Part shown: piece after piece, positions 1 to 11,797 of the stretch
Layout of the letters: each line of letters opens with the position of its first letter
Numbering within the stretch: position 1 is the stretch's first letter
From: Formicarius rufipectus
Taxonomy: Eukaryota; Chordata; Aves; Passeriformes; Formicariidae
DNA: 64,000 nucleotides
Assembly: GCA_013399695.1 (NCBI GenBank)
Contig: VXAU01004424.1
Coordinates: 62,001-126,000, forward strand
Reading direction: 5' to 3'
Notes under the pieces: generated by a model
Database searches by the model: none
Told to the model about the DNA's origin: nothing
What the model saw: the letters and a program-made list of their open reading frames with translations, nothing else
Translations under genes and position numbers: made by a program

Positions 1-380
1 TCACTCTCACCAGCAGAGGATTTCAACTGCTCTTTGGAGGGACACGCCAAAGCTTTTTCTTCCCATCCACCAACCCCCCCCCCCGGGGGTGACCCAGCAC
101 CGGCTACTCATCTCATCACCTGCGGTCTGTAAAATACCTCCGTGCCTGCCAGGGACAGAGACTGGGGGAGGGAAGGGGTTTTGCTCAGGTTGTTTTTTCT
201 TCTATTTTACTCGGTTAGTTCTGGTTGTTTTTGTTTATCTTAAATATATAGATATATATAAATTATAGCTAGGAACTGTTATCCTTCCATTTATCATATC
301 TTAATTAAAATTTGTTTTGAAATTGAAGGAGATTTGTCCCTCTGTTTTAACTATAAATTTTTCTAAGCTCTCTAAACTTA
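1..380. repeat. Possible old LTR-like or other interspersed repeat fragment
   Basis: This stretch is richer in C and G at its left end, with a C12 run next to GGGGG near 75-90, and then turns into a T-rich and A/T-rich tail with a TATATAAAT-like stretch near 250-262. That layout resembles an avian endogenous-retrovirus LTR, but I see no coding part, no terminal TG...CA pair and no target duplication, and the left edge is outside the window. The call is a resemblance only. Confidence 0.25.
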
Positions 381-3300
381 GACACCCAGACTTTGCTTTG
401 AGGGGACACCCCTTCTCTGTAGCCTTGTTCAAGGCCTCCAGGACAGCAAAGGGAAGGCATCAGCTATGATAGCTCCATGGAGTCAAATCTTTCTTGTCTT
501 TGCATGGGTTTTTCTGTACTGTTACTGGTCACTGCAGAACCCTCTTATAGAATACTCATGTGGGCTAGCTGGCCATTGCAATAGGTAGCACACAAACACA
601 AGCTAGAAGGAGAGTCATGAGGAATGTCCAGCCTGGGCAGAGGGTATCACTGCTCACTGGTAGTGCCAGCTGGTTACACCAGTGCCTGGACTGCAGTTGA
701 GTCCTCTTAACATAAGCACTTTCCTCGGGACAGTACAAATTTCCAGTGCTGGTACAGATCCTCATCTAGAGTAGGAACACACCTTTGTCAATTAAAGCAA
801 AGTCCCCAGATTGGACTCAAGTCCTTCAGGCTAGAAACAGCATCCTTCATGAAGTTGCCAGATGAGGACAGCTACATCCTTGCCTCCTGGGTCTTTCTGG
901 GAGTGGTTAGACCAGTTTAGCTCCACTCTGCCTCCAACCTATCATGTCCTGATCAGAGATTCAAGAGCAACATGCAGCTAAAAGGGATCTCTACAGAACT
1001 GGCAACGCCTAAGGGACTTTTATCCATGAATTTTGGATAATTATTCTGAACAATTTTAAATGAGGCTAAGAAAAATACCTCCACCCTTTATGTTAACCAC
1101 AACTGATAATTTGCAGCAGTTCCTGGAAAAACGGATCATGTGTGCTATAAGAGTCTTTGATCTGGCATGGTCCTTTCCTGAAGAGGCTCCAAGACACAGC
1201 TCAACTCACTCCAGGACAAAACAAAAAGCTGTGTTTTTAAACACTCCCTATTACTTTTAGACTCATTTTGAAACATCTGCAAAATCCAAGTACAGATCAA
1301 AGCCTGGATGCCTGAAAATGTTCCCTGGACGATGAATGTAAGATTACAGTGGCTCCATAGATCTCACAACAGGTGGTAGGATACTGGAGGATCACATTTC
1401 TGGAGTCACTTCGGATATATACCAGAAGGAATTTCACACATGAAACAGATCAGTCAAAAGCAGCCTTGAGCTCTGCTTTGAGCAATCTAGAAACCTCTTG
1501 GTCCTCAACTGGCTGCTGCTGCAGGTCAGCTCTGGAAGGGTCTCTGGAGCCAGGACCTGGACCTTGGTGCTGGACTCTTGGGCTGCACTGCTGGCATGGC
1601 AGGGTCCTGGCTCTGTATCAAAGCATCCTGGTCTCATCTGGGCAATGCACTTGAGTCAAGGAGCTCTCAGGCACAGCCCGACCTTGCAGTCAGACCTTAT
1701 CTTGTATCATCCCAAGATAGGGACCTTATCTGGGGGTGCTGTGCTCACTGATCTGCAAGTTACAATAGTTAAGATAATTAAATTGTTTCTTGTCAGTAAA
1801 TTACAGACACCTTTAGTTTGTTGCTGTCAATATAATAAAATATTTTAATAAAACCAAGGTTGAACAAGCTACACTATAAGGAATTTTCCACTTTAGGGAC
1901 AGATTTTCAGGGAACATTCAAAAACAAAAGGTTTTCCTTTTGTTAAACCGAATTTCCTGTGCCATTTCGGTAAACACAACTATACATCCATATATACACG
2001 TAAATTCATGCATGTGCATAAAAATAAATATATAATGTATATAATGTACATAGTTATATAATTGGAGTTATTTATAAAACATTTTTCTCACTAGACTAAT
2101 TCAGAGCATCACTCAGGTAATGCTCCTTGCTTTGTATTTGCTTTAACTTTCACAACAGAAAGATGACAAATTATTTTTCTTTAAAATTTTTGTATGTTTT
2201 GAGAGCTTGTTTAATTATTTGTGTTTTGTGGTCAACCCAAGTTGCTGGAAATGGCATTCTGTCAGCATAGGATGCTATAGCTCACTGTCCTCCTCAATGG
2301 CAATCCCAGCTCACTACCTTGGAGAACAATGGAAAAGCATTGTACTGCATAAGCATAAACCCAGTATAAGTTGATTTAATGGGATCTTCCCCTGTCCTGA
2401 ACACATACTGCTTCATCATGTGCTGTAAACACAAATGCAATGTATTTGTTTTACATAACTTTTATCAAGGAGTTTGCAGTGAAACTGTGACAACTTCATG
2501 TAGAAATCTTGGATGAAGAAATTCTCTTCTCCCAGAAAACACACCAAGAAAAGGTTATATCTTCCTTTATTTTGATGTGATGGCCCCATCCTGCAGCTGA
2601 CCTCCTACACTCAGCTGTCAACAGAGAATGGTAGGGAAGCAACACTGATGTGTATGTGGACCTGTTTGGGAATCAGTTTGGAATGTTTCTCACTAGACCT
2701 AACTATTACTAGGTGAATAAATGCAGGTTTAGGGACCCAAGCTTAAAAACTGGCCTTGGGACTGTGTTAGCTTCAATTAGAAGCAAGAAACTGGTGTCAC
2801 TAAAAAGAAATAAAAAGGATGTTCACAAATAAAGTAACACCTTCCTACAGGCAAGAAAGTGTGTTGGCTCCCAGCCAGTGTCACTCACTCTGAAGCAATT
2901 TCAAGATAAAGGCTCATTCTTTAAAAAGAATTGCTCAACAGCAAAACAGTGAAGGTGATGTGAGGGGTCAGAATCGCCTTTGTGCTGGGACTGGGGTCTG
3001 GGAACAACCTGCCTCCTCTCCACAGAGAGCTGCCAGCTGCAGTCCCCTTGGTCAAGGCAGAGGAGGGCACAGCACAACATCACAGTACTCTGATAAACAA
3101 TGTCCCTACAAGTCAGGCCCAGAAGCAGCCTAAACAGCCCTGCTTTTTTTAATGTAATATAAACCAAACTGATTTTCTGAGGAATCTGTGCAGAACCAGT
3201 TTTGACTGAGCATTGCACTGCCTGTGATTTTCTGCTTTGTATTTTTGGATAGAAATTATTCATACTAGGGCAAAACCCAACAGACTGATTTATCTATAAA

Positions 3301-6300
3301 ATTTCATACAAGTGATTAAATACTAGATAAACACAATTATCTCTCAACTAACTTATAAATAGAGATCTCAGTTACTGCACTGCATTCCAGGCCCCAGGGA
3401 CATGGATCTTATTAGACAGTCTTAACCAGCCGATAAGGAAAACCCTATTAGGAGAGAAGTTTACCATGGGCCTCATCGTGATTTCACTTTAGTTGAAGGA
3501 CTTTTTGACAACTTATTCTTGAGGAATAAATGCCAAAAATATAGTTTAATATGTACTTGAAAGAGAAAAAGAACAAGAGGGAGGGAGGGAGCAAGAAAGG
3601 AAGGAAGGAAACACTTTTTATTTCCATAAGTAATTTATGAGTAACAGATTTAAGCATACAAACATCACTGGAACAGATTTGGGAAACAGTCACCTACCTA
3701 ACAGCAGTTACACTGGGGCATCCCTTTTCTGATGCTATCAAATATCAATACTTTCCCTAACTTAGCAGAAATGGACAGTAGTCCTCATAGAGGGCAGCAT
3801 GGACTTTCCCACTTCAGAGAGCTTCAGAAGCCAGGATGTCCATCTCTCTCTGTAGATTGTGTCAACAATGCATGAACCATTTCTGTTGTTTTAAATTTTT
3901 TGTCCTGTTTGTGAACCCAAAGGCTACATCTGGGCCTGAAGCTCCTTTTTTTTTTTTTTTTAAGAAGAATTGCAGAAACAAAGATAAGGATAGGCCTAAC
4001 TTTGTGTCAAAATGATCTTCAACAACAAACTGGGGCATGGTTACAGCCATATTTATTGGCATTCCAGCACCATGACTCACATGGAATTAGCTCTTTAAGC
4101 AGGACAATGTGAGCTGAGAAGGTTTACACTTGAGGGGTAAACGAAGGAGATGGACTGAGGATCCAACCTGCAAGAAATCAGATTTAGGAGAGGATTGATG
4201 AAGTGCAATTTCTTCTTTCCTTGTGCATGTTGGGTGAGTGTACTTCTTTTTTTAACTTGCCACTAAATCAGAGTGTGAATATTCAGTGACTAAAGTGAAG
4301 GAAAGACTTAGGCCATGAATTACAGTTTATCCTAGAGGATTTTATCAGGATTTTAGTCAGAGCTCACCACCACATTCACAAAATCCTCTAAAGACCAGGC
4401 TCATATGAACTCTGCACGTGGGATTGCTCACCCTACTGGGGCAGTGGATTAAAGTTTCTGGCCCACCTTTTTATTGCTAGCATTCATTTAAAGTCTGGGG
4501 AGCAGATGCTGCCTTTTGAGAGCTCTACAGTTAACTTTCCGTGTTTCTTTGAATTTGCACTCCCAGGGTTGGGTTGTATCCTTCATCTCCATTCACCACC
4601 TACCAACTGGAAGCTACTGACAAGTTTATATAACTGTAGGCACTGTTTTACATGCAGCCTGTTTCATTTCTGCAGGATTCAACTCATTTCAGTTATACAG
4701 TGCTAAAAGTTGGTGGGTTGGTGTGCTGTTAATGGGGCACAGCTCCTTTCAGCTGCTGCTGCAACTGCAGAACAAACCAATGTCTTGTGAAAGGCACAGC
4801 TGAGTGACACCCAAAACATGCTGGAGATAGAGCAGATGTCAGTAGCAGGAGGTGCAGTAGGGCCAGAAATCTGGATCAGACCTTGGAACAGATGGCTCCA
4901 GGGGCCACAGCCTGAGGGTCTGTCTGGGTAGGACGGATAAAAAAACAGTTCAGAGAAGAGCCAGAGCTGGGGCCGCAGCAGGATGAGTGATGGCCTCTCT
5001 CTTTTGTTGTTACAGGGTGAAGTGCTGAATTAATACAGTGGCTGTGGAGGGCAGTGCATGAAATGGGATCATTTTGCTTCAGTTAATGGTGAGATGCATG
5101 TAACTTCTTGGAGGTCCCCTTTTTCTCCTGCCCCCACAACATCTCTATGTGTGATCCAGACTGGATTCCAAGTGGGAGGAAGAAAGGAAACTCACAATTA
5201 TTGACTTGCTTTGCCAAAGCTTGAATAGATTCCTTCTAAAACAAATGAAAGCTTGTTTAACTGGCCTGGAAAACAAGAATGTGTACGACATTATGTACTG
5301 CCCTCTTTGTAACTCTATCACACTGGGAGATCGTTATGGCAAAAGACAGAACAACATTATCCCAAGCAGCCTGAATTATAAATCCCAAAGGCTGTAGTAC
5401 ACTAAAAAATCCCTGGATGATGGCAAGAGTTGGTCTCTTTCCCTTACCTAGGCAGGGGACATTGACTTCTTAGCTCAGCATTTCATTAACTTTTGTGTGT
5501 CTGCTTTCTTCCTCTGCCCAACTCCCAGTTGGTGTCTGAGGCTTCAAAACATTTAATGCAGGAGAAACTTGAGACAGTTGATCAGAATCTGGAGTAGAAC
5601 AAAACTGCTGTCACCTTGCTTGTAATTTGCCAGTCCTTTCCAGTCCCACTCTGGCTAGTGAATTAGTAGGTGTTGAAAAATCTCCTCCTCACAGAGAAAT
5701 GATCTAGCAGTGGAACATCTCCTACCAGTAGGTTGACGCTGTTTTCCAATATGTGCACTTCCATCCCAAATGAATTTAAACTCCCTTTTAGAACCAGTTA
5801 TTGATCTGAGTGTCCTAAATATCCTGGTGTTCCCCCAAAATGTTTTAATCTTTTATTAATCTTAGCCTTAAATCTTTTACTAAGGCATTGTACCTCAAAT
5901 GCCTGATACTGTGCCTGTGAGCTAACAGCAGTTTCTGCACAGGGTAATGGGCAGAGGCAGAAAGGTGGTTACAATCCATCTTCACTAAACTTTTTATCTC
6001 AGGTCTCAACCTTGGTTGGCTATGTTTGCCTTTGCACTAACTTGTGAGAACCAAATAATTTGCCAACTAGGACTCCAAGCGTAGTCCCTGAAATAACTTA
6101 AATAAAACTCATTGCAGTGAGGTTACAGTGAACTTACACAAAACAAATGGGGCCTTGTCACAGCATCAAGGCATAGAAAATGCCTTGAAAAGTAGGAAGA
6201 AATCGGCTTTATAAGGCCTTCCTGCAGACAAGTCATGCTCTCCAGAGGACACACATGGGCAAGATTGACCAGCTATGCTGTTGCTACTGAGCAGTAAATA

Positions 6301-6592
6301 TTTCTGGCTTCATGATGTCCTCAGACATGATTCCTTAAAGGCTACAGTAACATCAAAAGGTTAGACATTATTGTTGTGGAATTTGTGAGAAAGACTGAGA
6401 AGATGAGAACAGGAGCTTTTTCTTTTTCTGTCTTCAGATATATATTGTTTGAAAGAAGTAGGAAGAGAACAGAATTATAGCTGGTGTCTGTTTTAAGATA
6501 GATGCAAACTAAGAAGGAACAAACAAACTCTAGCAGTTACAGAGAAAATGTTTAAAAATTAAAGTTTAACCTGAATGTTTCTCTTTTATCAG
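381..6592 (+). other. No gene recognised; probable intron of the gene whose exon starts at 6593
   Basis: I read all frames here and found no exon with both good splice sites and an open phase matching the next exon, which needs a preceding exon ending two bases into a codon. The short open frames at 1060-1260, 1373-1848 and 2901-3263 (minus) have no recognisable domains. A purine-rich microsatellite lies at 3559-3611 and a T16 run at 3946-3961. The interval is assigned to an intron because the first supported exon begins with a clear acceptor at 6591-6592. Confidence 0.4.
3559..3611. repeat. Purine-rich (GGGA/GGAA) microsatellite tract
   Basis: The tract is almost pure A and G, with GAGGGAGGGAGGGA followed by AAGGAAGGAAGGAA. 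It is an imperfect simple repeat, and the small relative of the large GGAA-type array at 10830-11450. Confidence 0.8.
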
Positions 6593-6756
6593 ATATACGG
6601 GGACACCAGTCAGCCGCAAGTGGTGGAAACAACCACCTGAAGAGAGCTACACCATCCAGAAGATATATCCCCGGATCTACCAGTGTCATCAGCTGAGGAT
6701 GTTTCTAGAGAAAGACCCTCTTTTGGAAGTAGACTGTAACTATCCAAAATGCTCTT
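6593..6756 (+). CDS. Internal coding exon of an unidentified plus-strand gene
   Basis: This is the best-supported coding exon in the window. The acceptor is a pyrimidine-rich CTCTTTTATCAG ending at 6592, and the donor is GTGAGTAGG from 6757. Of the three frames only the one starting at 6594 is open, giving 54 full codons. It enters after two bases of a codon and leaves after one. Codon choice is coding-like (ATC, TAC, CAG, AAG, AGC, CTG), and the exon is more GC-rich than its flanks. The peptide runs from YTGTPVSRKWWKQPPEES through IYPRIYQCHQLRMFLEKDP to CNYPKCS. It is hydrophilic and aromatic, with three cysteines and no membrane segment. That would suit a cytoplasmic tail or an extracellular Cys-bearing part, but I recognise no family and give no symbol. 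The gene starts left of the window, and the next phase-compatible exon is at 15042. Confidence 0.82.
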
Positions 6757-7989
6757 GTGAGTAGGTTTTTAGATGTTTATTATGCTTCTCATTCCATCCC
6801 GGGACCAGGATGAAAATGCAGAAATACCATATGGTTTCTGGACACTGCCAGAAGTCAGAGAGCTGAAAACTTCTATGTGAGAGAATGTTTTCCTAGTTCC
6901 TCATCTGCTGAAATATGGGGTATACATAAATTCCAAATAGACATTAGCTTTCAGGCACTTGACTGAGCCCAGACTCTGAAAACTATTAAAACTACCCAAA
7001 CCTCCTTCTGAATAATCATTTCCTTTTGAGGGGAAAGCATGAACAAAATAAAGGTATAGCCCCTAAAAATGGATGCAACTGACACTACTTTCAAGATTCA
7101 CACTCTTGCAACTCCCTTGGAAGAGTACTTAAAATAATTCTCAAGTGCTTTGGTTCATCTGGGTAAGTTAGAAAGCAAGACAGTTTAAAACATTCCTTCC
7201 TGTTCTGTTTCAAATAACTTTTACTTTGGAAGAACAAATAATTCAGTGTGGTGGTTAGATAATGTGTGGGATCAGTGTATCATTGCATCTTTTTTGAGCT
7301 ACTGTTGTGGGGAAACAAACCTTCACAGACCAGGCCATCAGCCAGATACCTGACTTTAGGAAGAAACTTGTCTTGGGCAGCCTAACCTTAGGCTATCTAT
7401 TTATAAAGTTATTTGCATACTAGTATCTGGTATTAACCTCTGTCAAAGAAGAAACTAAATATGCTCAAATGTGAAAAATACAGTGCGATCAAGGTGCAAG
7501 TGTTTCCCATGCTAGGTTAGTTTTGTGGCAACATTTTCAATATTGAAAAAACACTCAAAAGTTTTACAAAGATCCTTCCTTTTACTGAATTGTCTTTTCC
7601 AAAAGAGAGACAGACAAGGGACATACTGCCCAAGCTGAGTGTTGACCCTGCTCATTGTGCCAGCAAGATCCTCTTTTGCTTCCCCCTCTGGTTCTCAAGC
7701 TATTATTTTCTTCAGGAAAACGCTAGCTGCAAAAGCAGAATGAGTACAAAGATCTGTTCTTCTGAGAACACATCTAGAAACAGAAGTCTCCATCTTTCTG
7801 TTCTCTGACTTGATTTGTCATGTCACCTTATAAAAGAGTGACATTTAGAGGGAGATTCTCATTTGAGTTAGGTGGGTAGGAGTGTGGGGATGGTCTCTCT
7901 ATTTAAGCTTTACAGACCACTTTGCAATCTTTCTGTGAATGTGTTTTCATCTTTGAAAAGGAATTTAACCTAACAGTTGTTGTTGTTGG

Positions 7990-8152
7990 CTGGACTTTGC
8001 GAATGAAGATCTTGGGATAAGCCTGCGCAATGGATTTTTTAGGTGAGGTACAGTGTGCGCGGAACTGGCCCCACCCCCTTTACTCCTGAGGTTCATTTTG
8101 CCACGGCCGAGCACGCTCGGTCGGTGACAACGAGTTTGAATTTGAGGTTAGT
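7990..8152. repeat. CpG-bearing element sharing a hairpin motif with 27830-27870
   Basis: A stretch starting CTGGACTTTGCGAATGAAG stands out from the AT-rich intron. Around 8021-8135 it holds many CpG dinucleotides, a CCACCCCC block and a perfect dyad CCGAG-CACG-CTCGG at 8107-8120. Its first about 28 bases align with 27830-27857 at roughly nine of ten positions. Two copies in one window imply a dispersed family. I do not recognise it as CR1, and its class (old transposon, SINE-like or conserved regulatory repeat) is open. Confidence 0.6.
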
Positions 8153-10829
8153 CCCTAGCCCTGTTTTCAGATTTCTTTAAAGTGTCTGTGAGTTAATGAA
8201 CCTCCTGGCTGCTTGTGACCCCCCACTCATGCTAGCTCTATCTTGATATATTCTTCTGTGTTAAGTCAGTTTGTCAGCTCCAGTCTTGAAACTGGAAATC
8301 AAGTGAAACCAGTGACTGCAAGCAACAGACAAATCTTAAAATGCTTCCCTGTCATTACAAGGACTGTCATTATCCTGCTCAGGCAGTTCTGCCATATACA
8401 TGGATACAAATTACTGATGCCTGTGTACAAAGGTAAATGGCAACTAATATATCTCGGCCTGCAAGGTGCAGGCTTGAGATAATTGCCTAACAGAGCAATA
8501 GATGCACCACTCTTGACAAAATATATGCACATCTATGGACAAAATAATTTATTTGCCTAAAAACTGATGTCAGACTGTCTAATTGTCTTGAAGGTAAAGC
8601 TCTTAAAATCAACAGAAAATCCAGTCATATCTGGATGTTAGTGAAAATGCAAAGGAAATCACAAGACCTCTAACTGTAGTTAAAAGCTCTCTGGAGAATC
8701 TGGCTGGACACAAAGTGGACTTGCCAAGGTACTCGGCCTAGAGGGTGAAGCCCCAGACAGAGAAAAGTTCTGACTGCAGGTGGGTCAAGTGAGGTGTGGT
8801 TCTTAGCAGAAGGCTTTCATCTAGGTATACCAGGAAGGATGAAAGAAGGTGTCCCTCAGACATTTCTCAGCTCTGTCCCTAACTCACTAAAAAAAAACAA
8901 CTTGGGCTAGAACTCCAAGGCTTTTCTACAGGGAATCTGCTGTACTGTTTCAGGAAAGAAAAATATAAACTCCTATTCCAAGTTTGGCAAAAGTGAGAAA
9001 CTCCATTGTCAGGGTTGAGTAAACTTCTGCCTTGCTTATAGTCCAGAGGCTTGCTTTTTGTTATGGTTCAACTCCAGCCAAAGCACACCTGAGACTCTCA
9101 GTTACTGTAACTAACATTATAGCAATGCCCCAAGCTGAAATTAGGTCCCCACTGAATGGTGTGCCGCCCAAATACATGCAAAGATAGAGTTCTTGGCCCT
9201 AATAACTTGCAAGTTGAAAGAACAAACAATGGTCAGGTTTGTGGGATATAATAGCAGAGACAAATCAGGGGAGGGAGTGATGATAGATGCATGGCATGTT
9301 AGCTCCATTTCTTTCTGACTCATTTGCTGTATTTTTATTACATGAATCTGGATTCAGGGGATGTCATGGGGAAAATAATGAAATAGGAGATGAGAAGGAC
9401 TATTGGAATAGGAGGAATGGTGGGCAATTTGAGCCTGTTAGGGCAGTCAGAGCTGTGACTGATATGTAGGAAGAGGGAAAACAAAGGAGAAAAAGACGAA
9501 AGGAAAAGCTGAGCTCACTTGTCCAACAGCAACAGAGTGGGAAACTGATGGCTTCCCTTCCTTCTAAGAGTTTGTTACTTAAAACAATGCTGGGTACCAG
9601 CTTTCCCAGGTTCCTTCTCTGCACAGTTTTTAGGAAGAATCTGTTCTGAGTCTTACGGCCTGGCAAAAGAACCAGGCAGGGAACTGTGCCGCTTACCTCC
9701 ACAGAGCCATAAAACAGATTAGCCTTGAAAGTGCTGTAGTAGCTGGCACAAGATCTTTCGGTGAAAGTCCTCAAAGGAAATCAAGTAATCTCATGACCTT
9801 TGGGCAGAGAAGCCAGGCCCTTCTCCAACCCAAAAGCCAAGAGTGTGCCCAAAGTTTTTCAATAGGGATAAACCTCAAGAGAACCAGAGGGTCAAAGTCT
9901 TCTACCCATCCAGTTCACTAAGTACCCCTCTCAAGACTTGCTTTCCAGGCCTCAGAGCTCCTAGTGTCTCTAAGCCATAAGTGCTGTTGGCTCTCTTCTT
10001 CCCATGATCAGCTGTCTAATGTTTTAAACATATGAGGAACGGCATACATGGTGCTAATATTGCAACTGTTGTTTGTGTGTAGGAGCACTGCCTGGGTAAG
10101 ATGTATCTATCATTCTCCACTGACAGCAATCCACTGCAAACCATCTTCAGAGAAAGTATCCTTTACATCTGATTCCTTTTCTCACTCTCCTCTAATTTCA
10201 AGGTATCCTTTCATGCTGAGCAGATGGCAAGCATCATTGGTTACTCGGCTCTGTACATCACTTTTGGGTAGTAAAGGTAATTTACATGAGTCCATATGCT
10301 TTTCTTCACTAAGGGGCTATGAGATATTTCTCATGTCTTTCCAGAACACAGCTCAGTTGAGTGTTTGATGCTCCAACTCAACACTGTAGTGTTGAAATTG
10401 TTTAGCAGTGTGCCTTTATAATCGCAGGATTTACTTGGTGGCTGTCACCATGATAAATAGTGCTTTAAAAGATTCAGTGGGAATACAAACCACACAAATT
10501 GCTTCCTAGTTTTACCAGAGATTTATTGACAAATGGTTTCCAGAGTTCGTTTCTAACCTTTGTCTCATAGCAAATAATGGTGTCTCTTTAAGCCCAAGTT
10601 TGTCCTATGTTAAGATTCGTCTGTAGCTACAAATCTAAAATAGGCAGATGAAAATTATAAATGATCTAATTTGCCAGTAATTCTGTATTTAAACTTTCCT
10701 CTCCTTTCAAGTAAATCCACAGGTATTTAATGATACAGGCTTCCAGAGAACACAAGTATTTCCCAAGATAATTATCTTCGGGAAACTTTTGCAGAAATTA
10801 TTTTTTACAAAAAAGTAGGCAGACAGGCA

Positions 10830-11475
10830 GGCAAGGAAGGAAAGGAAGGAAAGGAAGGAAAGGAAGGAAAGGAAGGAAAGGAAGGAAAGGAAGGAAAGGA
10901 AGGAAAGGAAGGAAAGGAAGGAAAGGAAGGAAAGGAAGGAAAGGAAGGAAAGGAAGGAAAGGAAGGAAAGGAAGGAAAGGAAGGAAAGGAAGGAAAGGAA
11001 GGAAAGGAAGGAAAGGAAGGAAAGGAAGGAAAGGAAGGAAAGGAAGGAAAGGAAGGAAAGGAAGGAAAGGAAGGAAAGGAAGGAAAGGAAGGAAAGGAAG
11101 GAAAGGAAGGAAAGGAAGGAAAGGAAGGAAAGGAAGGAAAGGAAGGAAAGGAAGGAAAGGAAGGAAAGGAAGGAAAGGAAGGAAAGGAAGGAAAGGAAGG
11201 AAAGGAAGGAAAGGAAGGAAAGGAAGGAAAGGAAGGAAAGGAAGGAAAGGAAGGAAAGGAAGGAAAGGAAGGAAAGGAAGGAAAGGAAGGAAAGGAAGGA
11301 AAGGAAGGAAAGGAAGGAAAGGAAGGAAAGGAAGGAAAGGAAGGAAAGGAAGGAAAGGAAGGAAAGGAAGGAAAGGAAGGAAAGGAAGGAAAGGAAGGAA
11401 GGAAAGGAAGGAAAGGAAGGAAGGAAAGGAAGGCAAGGAAGGCAAGGAAGGCAGGCAGGAAGGCAGGCAGGAAGG
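10830..11475. repeat. Long homogeneous 9-bp tandem array (GGAAGGAAA)n
   Basis: From about 10836 to 11395 the 9-base unit GGAAGGAAA repeats about 60 times without visible error. It breaks into GGAA, GGCA and GGCAGGCA variants up to 11475, where the assembly stops. The array is pure purine on the plus strand, so triplex (H-DNA) structure is possible. The long frames that read through it on the minus strand are repeats of Leu-Pro-Phe or Phe-Pro-Ser and are not genes. The homogeneity implies recent expansion. Confidence 0.97.
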
Positions 11476-11710
11476 NNNNNNNNNNNNNNNNNNNNNNNNN
11501 NNNNNNNNNNNNNNNNNNNNNNNNNNNNNNNNNNNNNNNNNNNNNNNNNNNNNNNNNNNNNNNNNNNNNNNNNNNNNNNNNNNNNNNNNNNNNNNNNNNN
11601 NNNNNNNNNNNNNNNNNNNNNNNNNNNNNNNNNNNNNNNNNNNNNNNNNNNNNNNNNNNNNNNNNNNNNNNNNNNNNNNNNNNNNNNNNNNNNNNNNNNN
11701 NNNNNNNNNN
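11476..11710. other. Assembly gap (235 N) inside the purine array
   Basis: The run of N separates the GGAAGGAAA array from a GAAA array, so the true length and the junction between the two repeat types are unknown. Confidence 0.99.
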
Positions 11711-11712
11711 GA

Positions 11713-11795
<83 letters not shown>
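11711..11795. repeat. (GAAA)n microsatellite
   Basis: About 21 perfect GAAA units follow the gap, after which unique sequence begins near 11796. Together with the 10830-11475 array this forms one purine-only locus of at least about 970 bases, counting the gap. Confidence 0.97.

Positions 11796-11797
<2 letters not shown>

Noticed and set aside
2901..3263. 120-codon minus-strand open frame
   Set aside because: No recognisable motif, no splice context and no promoter; expected by chance at this length in a 64-kb window.
5016..5086. Block bounded by a good acceptor (TTTTGTTGTTACAG) and a GTGAGA donor
   Set aside because: All three frames contain stops within the first few codons, so it cannot be a coding exon of the left gene.
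8382..8431. Exon-like interval ending in CAAAG|GTAAAT
   Set aside because: In the phase delivered by the 6593-6756 exon it meets TGA before its end; the 15042 exon fits better.
10830..11475. Regular repeats considered as a CRISPR array
   Set aside because: The unit is 9 bases with no spacers, and the genome is vertebrate.
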